Positions 1-7,855 of a DNA stretch of 64,000 nucleotides are shown here, piece after piece. This DNA comes from Chitinophaga sp. CF118. GTDB lineage: Bacteria; Bacteroidota; Bacteroidia; Chitinophagales; Chitinophagaceae. Below the pieces are notes generated by a model. That model searched no databases, had not been told where the DNA came from, and was given only the letters and a program-made list of their open reading frames with translations. How positions within the stretch are numbered: the stretch's first letter is position 1; each line of letters starts with the position of its first letter. The translations under genes and the position numbers were made by a program. Location of the stretch: assembly GCF_900112615.1 (NCBI RefSeq), contig NZ_FOMK01000011.1:1-64000 (forward strand), given 5' to 3'.

Positions 1-1
1 C

Positions 2-76
2 AAACAAAAGCGGCAACAAGCAAAAATAGCCTACCTGGAAAGGAAACTCCAACAGCTCAAAAAAGAGATTGCGTGA
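2..76 (+). CDS. C-terminal tail of an unidentified gene (partial)
   Basis: The window opens inside a reading frame that ends with TGA at 74-76. The 24 visible residues are rich in Lys, Gln and Leu and look like the end of an amphipathic or coiled-coil helix (AYLERKLQQLKKEIA). That resembles the tail of many DNA-binding or structural proteins, so the family cannot be named. The frame choice rests on composition alone; another frame also stays open past position 76. Confidence 0.3.
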   Translation, partial: KQKRQQAKIAYLERKLQQLKKEIA

Positions 77-171
77 GATTAGTTATATGGAAGAGATATG
101 CTTTATCTATGCTTTATTTTTGTTTTTTTTATGAAATTATTTTATTTTAGGTGAGTATTAAAACACTCATT

Positions 172-948
172 ATGGCCATTTTAGTAGACGGTATAAGGTT
201 TACCGGAAGTGTGGGTAATATGTCTGCCTACAGGATAAAAGGATCGGATGATATTTATGTGAGGATGAAAGGAGGGGGATCCAAAAAGAAGATAAAAAAA
301 TCAGAATCCTGCAAGCCTATACGGGATAATTCAAGTGAATTCAGTATTAGGTCAACGGCGGCAAGTAATGTAAGGTGGATGCTTACGTATGTAAAGCACC
401 TGGCGGATCATAAGATCCTATCCCGGTTGAATTCCCTCAACAGTACGATTCAAAAGTATGACACTAATAATATAAAAGGGCAAAAGGAAGTTTTGTTCTC
501 GAAGTACCACAATTTACTGCAGGGGTTCAGTTTAAACAACAGGTATCCATTTGATGGCATTATCAGGCATCCGTTGCTGTGTACGATCGACAGGAACAGG
601 CATAGCGCAATAGTGAAGCTCCCGGATCTTATCCCCCAGATAAACCTGTTCCTGCCCTGGAAATCGCCTATGTACCGCTTTATTATATCCCTTGGTGAGC
701 TAACGGACAATGCCCGCAAACCTGATCCTGCAATCACGGATAAGGTAGTGCAGGTTGTTTATACCGACTGGCAAATAGCGCAGCTCCCATATACGGGGAG
801 GCAAATTGAATTAAACCTCCCCGGAAAACCGGATGAAACGCAAACGCTGGTGGTATCAGTAGGCATAGAAATGGGGGTACCATTTACCAACGATGAGATA
901 AGCATAGTACAGAATGCAGGGAGCGCTAAAATCCTGGCGACAGGCTAA
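172..948 (+). CDS. Conserved hypothetical protein, about 258 aa
   Basis: I recognise no named domain. The protein starts MAILVDGIRFTGSVGN; a GTG seven codons upstream (151) would also work, but the ATG at 172 gives the more natural N-terminus. A basic stretch (GGGSKKKIKKSES) follows near residues 35-47. No signal peptide or membrane segment is evident. The middle is rich in Leu, Asn and Arg, and the C-terminal third has alternating hydrophobic residues typical of beta structure. Proteins with this kind of opening are, from memory, common as short standalone hypotheticals in Chitinophaga. It converges with the AraC gene on the other strand, with the two ends overlapping by about 4 bp. Function unknown. 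Confidence 0.7.
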   Translation: MAILVDGIRFTGSVGNMSAYRIKGSDDIYVRMKGGGSKKKIKKSESCKPIRDNSSEFSIRSTAASNVRWMLTYVKHLADHKILSRLNSLNSTIQKYDTNNIKGQKEVLFSKYHNLLQGFSLNNRYPFDGIIRHPLLCTIDRNRHSAIVKLPDLIPQINLFLPWKSPMYRFIISLGELTDNARKPDPAITDKVVQVVYTDWQIAQLPYTGRQIELNLPGKPDETQTLVVSVGIEMGVPFTNDEISIVQNAGSAKILATG

Positions 949-1934
949 GCTTTCTTCTTCAGAAAAGATCCCGGCGTTTGGCCAAACCTCTTTGTAAAAG
1001 CTGCGATGAAATTAGGTACGTAGCTATACCCCGTCATAGCAGCCATTTCCTGAACAGGAGTATGGGTGGTTAACAACAACTCCATAGCTTTTTCTAACCG
1101 CGCTTCCAGCATAAAATCGAATGGAGTGGTACCGTATTGTTGTTTAAATCCAAGTCGAAGTTTGCGTTCACTTAACCTCAGGTGTTTGGCAAGCCAGGAA
1201 ATGGAACAAGGGTTATCCATATTTGTAATCAGGTAATCTTTAGCTTCCTGGATCCTTTCTTTTTCGTAATCGCTTAATGAAACAGCATCGGGTTTTGTGG
1301 TGGTTTGTTCAGATTGATGTAAGCCAAGCACCAGCAATTCGAATAGTTTTGTTTCAAGATATAAATCCTTTATAGGCCCTTCATAGCTATTATATAGAAT
1401 GCGGTAGATAATAGCCAGCATATCGCCAGTAGTAGAAGGATGCTGCCTTGTAAGCATCACAGCTTTCTCTTTGGTGATGTTGTGCAGAAATTTATCCAGG
1501 ATGGGGAAGCTGCTGACTAATCCCTTTAATACCTCTAAGTTGGGATGTATTTCTATGTACTGATAATGCCGGTCTTTTTCAAATTTCGTATTGCCTTCGG
1601 GGAGGGGGGAGTAGGTGAAATTAAAACGGCGTTGTGGCAAAATTATTTCTCCAATCCCATTCAGTGTGTATTTAAAATCATTCTGTATTGCGATATGCAT
1701 ATCCAGGTCGGGTTCCTTTGCGGATGTAGTAAAAGTGGTATCAGTTTTAATTTCAAAATCTATTTGCCAGGCTTCGAAACTTTTAGATTTTATTACCTGG
1801 AACAGTTGTAAACCATAATCTCCGCTTGTATGAAATGTTTTGTCGGCATTGGATATCATATAACGTGTAAGGGAAGGAGGAATGCCCGGGATATACGTAT
1901 CCTCCAGCTCTTGCTTTGGGCTCAGTGCGTACAT
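945..1934 (-). CDS. AraC-family transcriptional regulator
   Basis: 329-residue regulator. The last ~100 residues form the AraC/XylS DNA-binding domain with two helix-turn-helix motifs: SISWLAKHLRLSERKLRLGFKQ, then VQEMAAMTGYSYVPNFIAAFTKRFGQTPGSF, the family signature that ends the domain. The N-terminal ~200 residues are a divergent sensor region without a recognisable ligand motif. It is the first of three paralogues lying head to tail on the minus strand (945-4228). All three share the opening style with a conserved SGDYG or SGCFG motif around residues 35-45, so they arose by duplication. Upstream (1943-2005) are two near-identical AT-rich direct repeats and a 6-2-6 palindrome at 1974-1987 that may be operator sites. 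Confidence 0.88.
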   Translation of the reverse strand: MYALSPKQELEDTYIPGIPPSLTRYMISNADKTFHTSGDYGLQLFQVIKSKSFEAWQIDFEIKTDTTFTTSAKEPDLDMHIAIQNDFKYTLNGIGEIILPQRRFNFTYSPLPEGNTKFEKDRHYQYIEIHPNLEVLKGLVSSFPILDKFLHNITKEKAVMLTRQHPSTTGDMLAIIYRILYNSYEGPIKDLYLETKLFELLVLGLHQSEQTTTKPDAVSLSDYEKERIQEAKDYLITNMDNPCSISWLAKHLRLSERKLRLGFKQQYGTTPFDFMLEARLEKAMELLLTTHTPVQEMAAMTGYSYVPNFIAAFTKRFGQTPGSFLKKKA

Positions 1935-1942
1935 AATTCTTT

Positions 1943-2005
1943 AATGTTTAAATTGTATTACCAATAAACAGGCATACGGGTCCGTATAACAAATGTTTAA
2001 ATGTT
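1943..2005 (-). promoter_or_regulatory. Possible operator region: AT-rich direct repeats plus palindrome
   Basis: Two copies of AATGTTTAAAT followed by TGT or GTT lie at 1943-1956 and 1992-2005. Between them sits a palindrome, ATACGG-GT-CCGTAT, at 1974-1987. All are within 75 bp upstream of the AraC gene start at 1934, where an activator or autoregulator would bind. Function is inferred from position only. Confidence 0.3.
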
Positions 2006-2039
2006 ACAGGATTGCTTTAGTAAAGATTCAAAGCATAAG

Positions 2040-2927
2040 CTAGGATAGTGATGAGAAGTCTGAGTGATTGTTCGAAGAGAGCAGTTGCTCTTTTGCTTTT
2101 CTTACCCTTTTAATAAACAGGTATTCATGAATGGGGACATTGAACAGCTGCCTGAATCCTTTGAAAAGGATCCATTCATTCAGTCCTGTGATACGGGTTA
2201 GTTCTTCAGTAGAGCGATGCTGATCGATATTTTCCTGCAGGTATTGTTTTACCTCGGTTAGTTTTTCTTTTTCATGCTGATTTAAAATGATAGGATCGTT
2301 GAAGACTTTAAGCCCTTTATTGAGGCATACAGTTAGCAGTTCAAGAGCTTTGCCTTCAATAAAAATTGTTTTGATATCACCGTTAAAAGCACAGTAAACG
2401 ATATGTTTGATGATAGTGGATATCTCATGACTGGCATTGAGATTTGTATCAAACATAGTTCCTGTACCATCCTTTTTAACGAGATTAAGAAATGTTTGGA
2501 GATGAGGAATATGATTGGCCATATTCTGTAAATAACTAAGGGGATAATGAACCTCCATTGTCCGGTAGTTCCCTTTTTGTAAACGGGTACTTAATTCCAT
2601 TTGTGAACCAAACAGGAGATTAAACTGATCCGCACTGAAAAATAGGTCTGGCATTCCCGGACAGGAATAACGCATTGGTTTGGAAATATTTATATGTATG
2701 TATAGATATGGTTCTCCTGAGTGGCAATGCAGGGTTGTAGGGGCTGCTATATCTAATTCCCTGAACCAGATGTTCGCATTGCCTGCAACTGTATTGATAA
2801 ATGTAGCATTACCATAATCGCCGGATTCATGTATGATTTCTTCCCCAGGTTGAATTTGTGATTCCGGATTTGATATTGTTTCTGTAACGCCGTTTGTATT
2901 AAATTGAAAGTTGAGCATGGGTAACAA
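2040..2927 (-). CDS. AraC-family regulator lacking the second helix-turn-helix
   Basis: 295-residue paralogue of the two neighbouring AraC genes (329 and 326 aa). The N-terminal region carries the shared HESGDYGNATF motif. The first DNA-binding helix-turn-helix (STEELTRITGLNEWILFKGFRQLFNVPIHEYLFIKRVRKAKEQLL, read in parts) is intact. The protein then ends with SSNNHSDFSSLS, where both paralogues continue with the second helix-turn-helix and the FxxxFKKxxGxxP signature. About 35 residues are therefore missing. No continuation is obvious in the ~100 bp downstream, so this looks like an old truncation. It may be non-functional, or may bind DNA weakly or act through heterodimers. A 21-bp-spaced direct repeat lies just upstream. 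Confidence 0.8.
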   Translation of the reverse strand: MLPMLNFQFNTNGVTETISNPESQIQPGEEIIHESGDYGNATFINTVAGNANIWFRELDIAAPTTLHCHSGEPYLYIHINISKPMRYSCPGMPDLFFSADQFNLLFGSQMELSTRLQKGNYRTMEVHYPLSYLQNMANHIPHLQTFLNLVKKDGTGTMFDTNLNASHEISTIIKHIVYCAFNGDIKTIFIEGKALELLTVCLNKGLKVFNDPIILNQHEKEKLTEVKQYLQENIDQHRSTEELTRITGLNEWILFKGFRQLFNVPIHEYLFIKRVRKAKEQLLSSNNHSDFSSLS

Positions 2928-3247
2928 TTTATGGGGGTTAGAAATTCCTTAGTACGTTATTGAACACTGCAATTATAGGATCTATCCTGGCAATTATAGA
3001 GTTAACGGATTATTATGTATAAAAGCCAGTCGTGGAAATGGTGGATAAAAAAATAAGAAGGCGGATGCCAAGTCTGTTACCACCTCCTTATGAAAAAAGC
3101 ATAATTTATGTTGACCGGGATTGTTCAAGCTCGTATTATCTATCTATAAGTGCACAGGTTCTTCTTGTGTTGACTATGAAGTTACTTACCCTCCATAGAA
3201 AAAAGTTCTTAAATAGGGATAAAAACTTCTGCTAAACGGAGTTTTTT
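2928..3247. other. Intergenic, no gene seen (320 bp)
   Basis: Apart from the 21-bp-spaced repeat at 2969-2999 I see nothing supported. A short plus-strand open frame (3032-3235) has no coding character: its codon use is irregular and its product is unlike any known family. Confidence 0.5.
2969..2999 (-). promoter_or_regulatory. Direct repeat with 21-bp periodicity upstream of AraC gene
   Basis: The decamer GCAATTATAG occurs at 2969-2978 and again at 2990-2999, exactly 21 bp apart (two helical turns). It lies 42-72 bp upstream of the truncated AraC gene start. Direct half-sites about two helical turns apart are the classic AraC binding arrangement, so autoregulation is a reasonable inference. 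Confidence 0.4.
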
Positions 3248-4228
3248 TTATCCTTTCCGTTTGATAGCACTCGGGGGATACCCGTATTTCTTTTTAAATG
3301 CCGTAGAGAAGTTGGATATACTGCTATATCCTATTTTATAGGCTATTTCACCTATATGGTGGTCGGAATCGAGCAATAGCTGCCTGGCCTCTTTCATCCT
3401 TATTTCAATCAGGTAATCATACATGGCCATGCCGAACAATTGCTTGAACCCCCTCTTTAGCATATAGTCGTTCATACCCACCTTACGGGCTACCTCATTA
3501 ATGGAAACCGGAGTGTCTATATGCTGAGACAGGTAAGTCTTTGCATGATGAAGTTTCTCTATGTGATGGGGTTTTAGTGTTTCTATACTCCCGGTCTGAA
3601 TCAGGTTACCAGCTCTGTGAAGACATAACGATAAGAATTCCAACGCTTTCGCTTCCATATACATGATCCGGAGATCATTGACAAACGCACAATTTTCCAT
3701 TTCATGGAGAATATTGAGGATCTGGGGGGTGGCATTGGAATTCTCTTTGGTCAGCTTTGCAGGTATATTTTTCTCTATGCTTGTAAGTAGTTTGTCCAGC
3801 AGGGGAATGTGCTCATGCCATTTTTGGAGATAACCTAATTCGTAATGGATTTCTACAGTAGTGTATATTCCCTGCTTGAGCACAGATGTAATGTCCGTTT
3901 GCGGGAGGTAAAGCATGTTATACTGCTCCTGGAGAAACGATACATTGCCCATGCCATTAATGGATAACGTATAGGGAACATTCCGGTTGATCTGCAGACT
4001 TAACAACGGTTGGTCCGATTTGCATTGTAAAGCCGTTTTTTGGGTGATAACATATCGTTTAAACCAGGTACTCGCATAATCACCGGATGTTTCATGCAAT
4101 AAAACTTCTCCAAAACAGCCTGATTTATGTACCCCGTTCAAACCGGTCTGTATCTCATTGGTAATGGATTGAGGAAGAGGGTAGGAAATGCTATCCTGTT
4201 CACTATTGCAGAAAAATGTAAGTTCCAT
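3248..4228 (-). CDS. AraC-family transcriptional regulator
   Basis: 326 residues. The last ~100 hold both helix-turn-helix motifs: SINEVARKVGMNDYMLKRGFKQ followed by the typical MAMYDYLIEIRMKEARQLL linker helix, then IGEIAYKIGYSSISNFSTAFKKKYGYPPS as the second motif and signature. The N-terminal ~210 residues match the other two AraC proteins in this cluster in layout (SGCFGEVLLHETSGDYASTWFKR near residue 36), so a common effector class is likely. No effector-binding residues can be named. It is transcribed away from the LanKC-like gene, across a 535-bp divergent gap. Confidence 0.9.
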   Translation of the reverse strand: MELTFFCNSEQDSISYPLPQSITNEIQTGLNGVHKSGCFGEVLLHETSGDYASTWFKRYVITQKTALQCKSDQPLLSLQINRNVPYTLSINGMGNVSFLQEQYNMLYLPQTDITSVLKQGIYTTVEIHYELGYLQKWHEHIPLLDKLLTSIEKNIPAKLTKENSNATPQILNILHEMENCAFVNDLRIMYMEAKALEFLSLCLHRAGNLIQTGSIETLKPHHIEKLHHAKTYLSQHIDTPVSINEVARKVGMNDYMLKRGFKQLFGMAMYDYLIEIRMKEARQLLLDSDHHIGEIAYKIGYSSISNFSTAFKKKYGYPPSAIKRKG

Positions 4229-4763
4229 TAGTGTAAAAATTAGCTTATTGAGTAATTAATACAGTCTGCCCTGTTACATGGGTTAAACCACACAATGTTG
4301 GGTACAAACAGTCCGTTGTTTAATAGACGGAATAGTTGATAATTGACATATGCATTTATGGCTGAGGATAGGGGTCTAACGACTAGCAGATCTGCACAAG
4401 CAATTAAAGGTTAATCCAATTTTAAAGGTATTTAATTTTTTAATTCAATCATTAAAATAACCATAAGCTGACCAGGAAAAATATTTTAAAAAAATTTGAT
4501 TACTGTTGTCGAGTAGCAGCATCTTTCATTAAAATTGTCTTTACCAATGGCACCCTATAATTAATGCCATAGCGATTGTTAACCAATGACTTTGGATCTG
4601 GCCCACAAAAAAGATGGCTACAACCTCCCTGGTAGATAAGCGCAAATACGTTGACTAAAAGAAATTCTTATAATGCTAATGTTGATTAACCCACTTCCAA
4701 CTGAATATACAGGGATCCCTGGCAGGTAATCTCTTAAAAAGGTGGTTGTAAAAACTCATACAT
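4229..4763. other. Divergent intergenic region, no gene seen (535 bp)
   Basis: AT-rich gap between the divergently transcribed AraC and LanKC-like genes. Tiny frames of 17-18 codons exist (for example from 4587 and 4674), but none has a leader/core layout, a Ser/Thr/Cys-rich core or a convincing ribosome binding site. I therefore find no supported lanthipeptide precursor here. Promoters for both genes must lie in this gap, but no clear TAnnTTTG box was found. Confidence 0.4.
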
Positions 4764-6176
4764 ATGAAAGAAGCTGAAAAATATGTTTTCAAAAACTATG
4801 CGAAAAAAATCACCTCTAAAGGCATCACCTTTGAAGAAGATGAGAACTTTTTATATGGAGGCAATTTAGAAGATCTGAAGGAAGGATGGGTACTGATACT
4901 GTCTGTATTGCCACAGGATATGGAAGTTATGCTGGACAATGTACTTCCCGTTTTAACCGAAAGGAACCTGGTATTTAAACTTATAAAAAATGAAGGCAGC
5001 CATTACCTGATGAATTGTGGCGTTATGCAGCATCAGCTAATCGGCCGGTCATTATCTATATTCACCCAATCCCTTCAACAGGCAAAAGAACTGGTAGCTA
5101 TACTTTATAAATTAACCAATACCTACAAAGCAATTGATATCCCATTTGCAACCAGATTGGGCAAAACACTCTTTGTAAATTATATGACTGTTGAAAAAGA
5201 CGAGAAAGGTGAAATAAAGTATGAATATAATTTACCGGCAAAGATTCCCTTTAAAATCCCTTCTGCTTATGTACGGAGAACAAAGAAAATATTCGGATAC
5301 CGTTATATCCCTACAAAGCTATTGAAGAATGGTTTCAAAGGTAGCATTTACAAAGGAATCTCCATTACCCCATTGGGTTTTAAATCCTGCCTTATTAAAC
5401 ACGGTAAAGAAAATGCCGTGATGGATATTTATGGCAGAAATATAAAAGACCGTTTTGAATGGGATAGAGAAGTGCAACAATCATTACCCAAAAGTATTCT
5501 TACACCTAAAGTTTTAGGTTTCTTTGAAGAGGATCATGATGTGTATTATATTACCCGGTATATTGATAGCCTGGATTATAAAGAGGTGATTAACCGGGTA
5601 AAGAATAATACTACCTGGAAAAACTTACGTATAAGGGATAAGGTTACACTCTTAACTTATTTCAGGAATATTTTATCAATCATCAGTTCCCTGCATAATC
5701 ATGGTTATGTACACAGAAATATTACACCGGTAAACTTTCTTATAGATAAAAAAGACAGGATCTATCTTCTGGATTTTGAATTATCGTACAACTGGAAACT
5801 TAATAAACCGGCGCATCCCTTTATTTTTGGAACACCTGGTTTTATGGCGCCGGAACAACTACAGGTACAAAAACCTACTATCAAAGAAGACGTTTTTTCC
5901 TTAGCATCCATGTTGCATTATATAGTGATAGGACCTCCGGCTACAGATTATCACGAATATGAGGATAATACTCATTGGCTGAAGGCTTCCTCATTTGCCG
6001 GAGATACAGCGCTGGTGTCAACCATCAAAAACGGACTTGTGACAAATCCTTTACTACGATATTCATTAAGCGGGATACAAAAAGATGTTATCAATGAGAT
6101 CAACCTTCTTATAATCCGCGATAGCGAAATTAAAGAAAGAAGGAACATTTTTCAGAGACCCGATTCTTTAGTGTAA
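4764..6176 (+). CDS. Class III lanthipeptide synthetase-like protein (lyase-like and kinase domains, no cyclase)
   Basis: 470 residues. Residues ~1-180 resemble the N-terminal lyase-like region of LanKC/RamC enzymes, including the stretch equivalent to NSKYA..GKFITVYP (here NCGVMQHQLIGRSLSIFTQ) and a following helix ending in a predicted FVNYM strand. Residues ~190-460 are a Ser/Thr-kinase-like fold: ATP-lysine K212 in SCLIKHGKEN, a LanKC-style DREV helix, metal-binding D337 in LLDFE, and GTPGFMAPEQ in the activation segment. In the catalytic loop the usual HRD/HGD Asp is Asn (HRN, residues 317-319), so phosphotransfer may be lost. The protein stops where a LanC-like cyclase domain would begin in LanKC. 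No precursor peptide, transporter or protease lies nearby. It could be a degenerate synthetase or a repurposed pseudokinase. Confidence 0.7.
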   Translation: MKEAEKYVFKNYAKKITSKGITFEEDENFLYGGNLEDLKEGWVLILSVLPQDMEVMLDNVLPVLTERNLVFKLIKNEGSHYLMNCGVMQHQLIGRSLSIFTQSLQQAKELVAILYKLTNTYKAIDIPFATRLGKTLFVNYMTVEKDEKGEIKYEYNLPAKIPFKIPSAYVRRTKKIFGYRYIPTKLLKNGFKGSIYKGISITPLGFKSCLIKHGKENAVMDIYGRNIKDRFEWDREVQQSLPKSILTPKVLGFFEEDHDVYYITRYIDSLDYKEVINRVKNNTTWKNLRIRDKVTLLTYFRNILSIISSLHNHGYVHRNITPVNFLIDKKDRIYLLDFELSYNWKLNKPAHPFIFGTPGFMAPEQLQVQKPTIKEDVFSLASMLHYIVIGPPATDYHEYEDNTHWLKASSFAGDTALVSTIKNGLVTNPLLRYSLSGIQKDVINEINLLIIRDSEIKERRNIFQRPDSLV

Positions 6177-6177
6177 T

Positions 6178-6405
6178 ATCTAAAAAATTTGCACATATGC
6201 AGGATTACCACCAGGGTTGAATCGTTTTGATGGTCAGTTGGAAGGACCGTCATTACGATTAGAGATCACGCCGTTGTTATCTCCTGCGCATATATACTTT
6301 GATGATGCAGCCGCAAAACAGGCCGCTGTTAATTCAACATTACAGTCAGTAAAAGTAATTCCAGAATATAAAACAGATATACCAGTGAACAATCTGGTTC
6401 CTTAA
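6178..6405 (+). pseudogene. Short open frame, possible gene remnant
   Basis: A frame open from about 6178 to the TAA at 6403-6405 reads with clean codon use (AGLPPGLNRFDGQLEGPS and further), but its only start candidate is a TTG at 6217. That would give 62 residues with no recognisable domain. The coding-like stretch begins upstream of any start, so it looks like the 3' tail of a lost gene. It lies directly behind the LanKC-like gene but shows no similarity to a cyclase. A strong hairpin follows 6 bp after the stop. Confidence 0.3.
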
Positions 6406-6410
6406 AAATT

Positions 6411-6461
6411 AAGAACTCCCTGTTTGTAGTATAAATCATTTACTACAAACAGGGAGTTCTT
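6411..6461 (+). terminator. Perfect 21-bp hairpin, probable terminator
   Basis: A perfect inverted repeat has arms at 6411-6431 and 6441-6461 and a 9-nt loop at 6432-6440. It sits just after the stop codon at 6405. There is no long T tract on the plus side, but four A residues precede the left arm, so it could work in either direction. The mismatch-free stem is unusually long for a simple terminator. Confidence 0.6.
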
Positions 6462-6560
6462 ACCAGAGCATAATACTATATTCTTGCTACAAATAAATAC
6501 CTCTATAAAGCCTAAACGATATTGATATTTATTCCCACAAAAGAGGTTATCTGCCGCGTT

Positions 6561-6699
6561 GGATTCAGGTGGTAATTGCGGGCCTTAGCCATTTGACACA
6601 CGATTTATATCGTCTAATAAATAACTAAAGCCCATACGCTTGATAAAGTTAAATAGAATTCCAACCAAATGGGTGCAGCCCGCAATCCCACCTGAATCC
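6561..6699 (+). repeat. Dispersed palindromic element, copy 1
   Basis: 139-bp element bounded by inverted termini GGATTCAGGTGG and CCACCTGAATCC. It contains conserved internal blocks (TTAGCCATTTGACACACGAT, ACGAT-NN-ATATCGT, CCCATACGCTTGATAA, AAATGGGTGCAG). In this copy the inner part of the arms reads ATTGCGGGC on one side and GCCCGCAAT on the other. It has no coding capacity of its own. The features fit a MITE-like or other small non-autonomous repeat. It lies between the LanKC region and the aldolase gene. Confidence 0.85.
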
Positions 6700-6708
6700 T
6701 CCGGTATT

Positions 6709-6818
6709 CCCATCAGATCTTTCCATCACCTCACTATTCCCATCAAACTTTTTCCATCCCCCAACTATACCCATCCTCCCACTATACGCATCAAACCTTT
6801 TCCATCGCCTCACTATAT
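6709..6818 (-). repeat. Tandem duplication of the aldolase gene tail
   Basis: On the minus strand, the last codons plus stop of the aldolase gene (6788-6818, 31 bp) are followed by a 17-bp partial unit (6770-6786), a 31-bp unit (6739-6769) and a 30-bp unit (6709-6738). All share TATAGT or AATAGT, then GATGGAAA, then TGATGGG-type blocks. The units follow directly on one another, so they arose by tandem duplication of the gene end into the downstream spacer. Confidence 0.75.
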
Positions 6819-7810
6819 TTCCCTTTACGTGCTAACCTGTTACAATCTGCCCGGTGAAATAAAACCTTTTGCGCAGCCGCTACATTTTCTTCTTTCCCCG
6901 CCCATAATTCCAATGCCGGTTGTTGAATAGCCCTTGCATAAGAAAATGTAACCGCCCAGGGCAAAGTAGGAACTATAATATGAATTGCATTTAAACGCGA
7001 AGAAGCCTGTTCCGGCGACTGCCCGCCTGATAAAAAAGCAACACCCGGTACAGATGCGGGAACACATCGTAACAGACATTTAATAGTAGCATGAGCAATG
7101 ATATCATCCTCCACCTGCACCGGAGAATCCTTGCCTGGCAGTATCATGTTAGGTTTCAATATTACCCCGTGAAGATCTACCCTTTGACTATGCAACTGGG
7201 AGAAGAGCATTAATAGTCCATCCTGAGTTATCTTTTTGCACTGTTCTAATGTATGGGAGCCATCCATCAGAACTTCCGGTTCTACAATAGGAACTATCCC
7301 GGCCTCCTGACATAAAGCAGCATACCGGGCAAGGGCATGCATATTCGCCTCCATACAACCGCTTGTCGGGATATCTTTTCCTATGGTGATCACTGCCCGC
7401 CATTTAGCAAATCTGGCACCCAAAGCATAATACTCAGTCAATCTTTCACGTAATAAATCCAGTCCTTCAGTTATCTTTTCTTCCGGAAAACCCGCCAGAT
7501 CTTTTGCACCCAGATCTACTTTGATGCCCGGTATGATCCCGTTGTTATGTAAGGCTTTCGCAAAAGGAATCCCTGCAATAGTTTGCTGGCGGATTGTTTC
7601 ATCACTGAGAATGGCACCGCTGATACATGTATTCAGGCGAGGTGTGGTTACAATCAGATCGCGGTAAGCCCTGCGATATTCTTCAGTTTGGGGAATACCC
7701 ACCGCCGCAAAACGTTTGTTACAGGTAGGAGTACTTTCGTCCATTGCCAGCAGGCCTTTATCGCCTGCCATCATGGCCTTTGCTGTGTCTGTAAATTCTT
7801 TTGTTTTCAT
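6791..7810 (-). CDS. Class I fructose-bisphosphate aldolase
   Basis: 339 residues, the normal length for the animal-type class I enzyme. It cleaves fructose 1,6-bisphosphate to glyceraldehyde 3-phosphate and dihydroxyacetone phosphate through a Schiff base, in the cytoplasm. Recognised landmarks: GLLAMDES near residue 19, FAKWRAV with K137, the IVEPEV pair E177/E179, the Schiff-base lysine K219 in GVILKPNM, and the phosphate-binding FLSGGQS near residue 258. The protein ends KYSEAMEKV, short of the extended C-terminal tail with the terminal Tyr found in vertebrate enzymes. The gene end is tandemly duplicated downstream. It is transcribed alone; the neighbouring serine hydrolase gene ends 45 bp upstream. 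Confidence 0.95.
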   Translation of the reverse strand: MKTKEFTDTAKAMMAGDKGLLAMDESTPTCNKRFAAVGIPQTEEYRRAYRDLIVTTPRLNTCISGAILSDETIRQQTIAGIPFAKALHNNGIIPGIKVDLGAKDLAGFPEEKITEGLDLLRERLTEYYALGARFAKWRAVITIGKDIPTSGCMEANMHALARYAALCQEAGIVPIVEPEVLMDGSHTLEQCKKITQDGLLMLFSQLHSQRVDLHGVILKPNMILPGKDSPVQVEDDIIAHATIKCLLRCVPASVPGVAFLSGGQSPEQASSRLNAIHIIVPTLPWAVTFSYARAIQQPALELWAGKEENVAAAQKVLFHRADCNRLARKGKYSEAMEKV

Positions 7811-7855
7811 GATGCTGGTTTCTGAAGTGTTTACAGCATCAAAATTTGATCCGTT

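Noticed and set aside
3032..3235. 67-codon plus-strand ORF downstream of the AraC repeat
   Set aside because: Irregular composition, no family resemblance, and no ribosome binding site; intergenic position between minus-strand genes.
4229..4763. Search for a lanthipeptide precursor next to the LanKC-like gene
   Set aside because: Only 17-18-codon frames exist, without leader/core layout or Ser/Thr/Cys content.
6640..6930. 96-codon plus-strand ORF across repeat copy 1 and the aldolase tail
   Set aside because: It reads through the dispersed element and the antisense of the tandem repeats; Pro/Ile/His-rich product is a by-product of the repeats.
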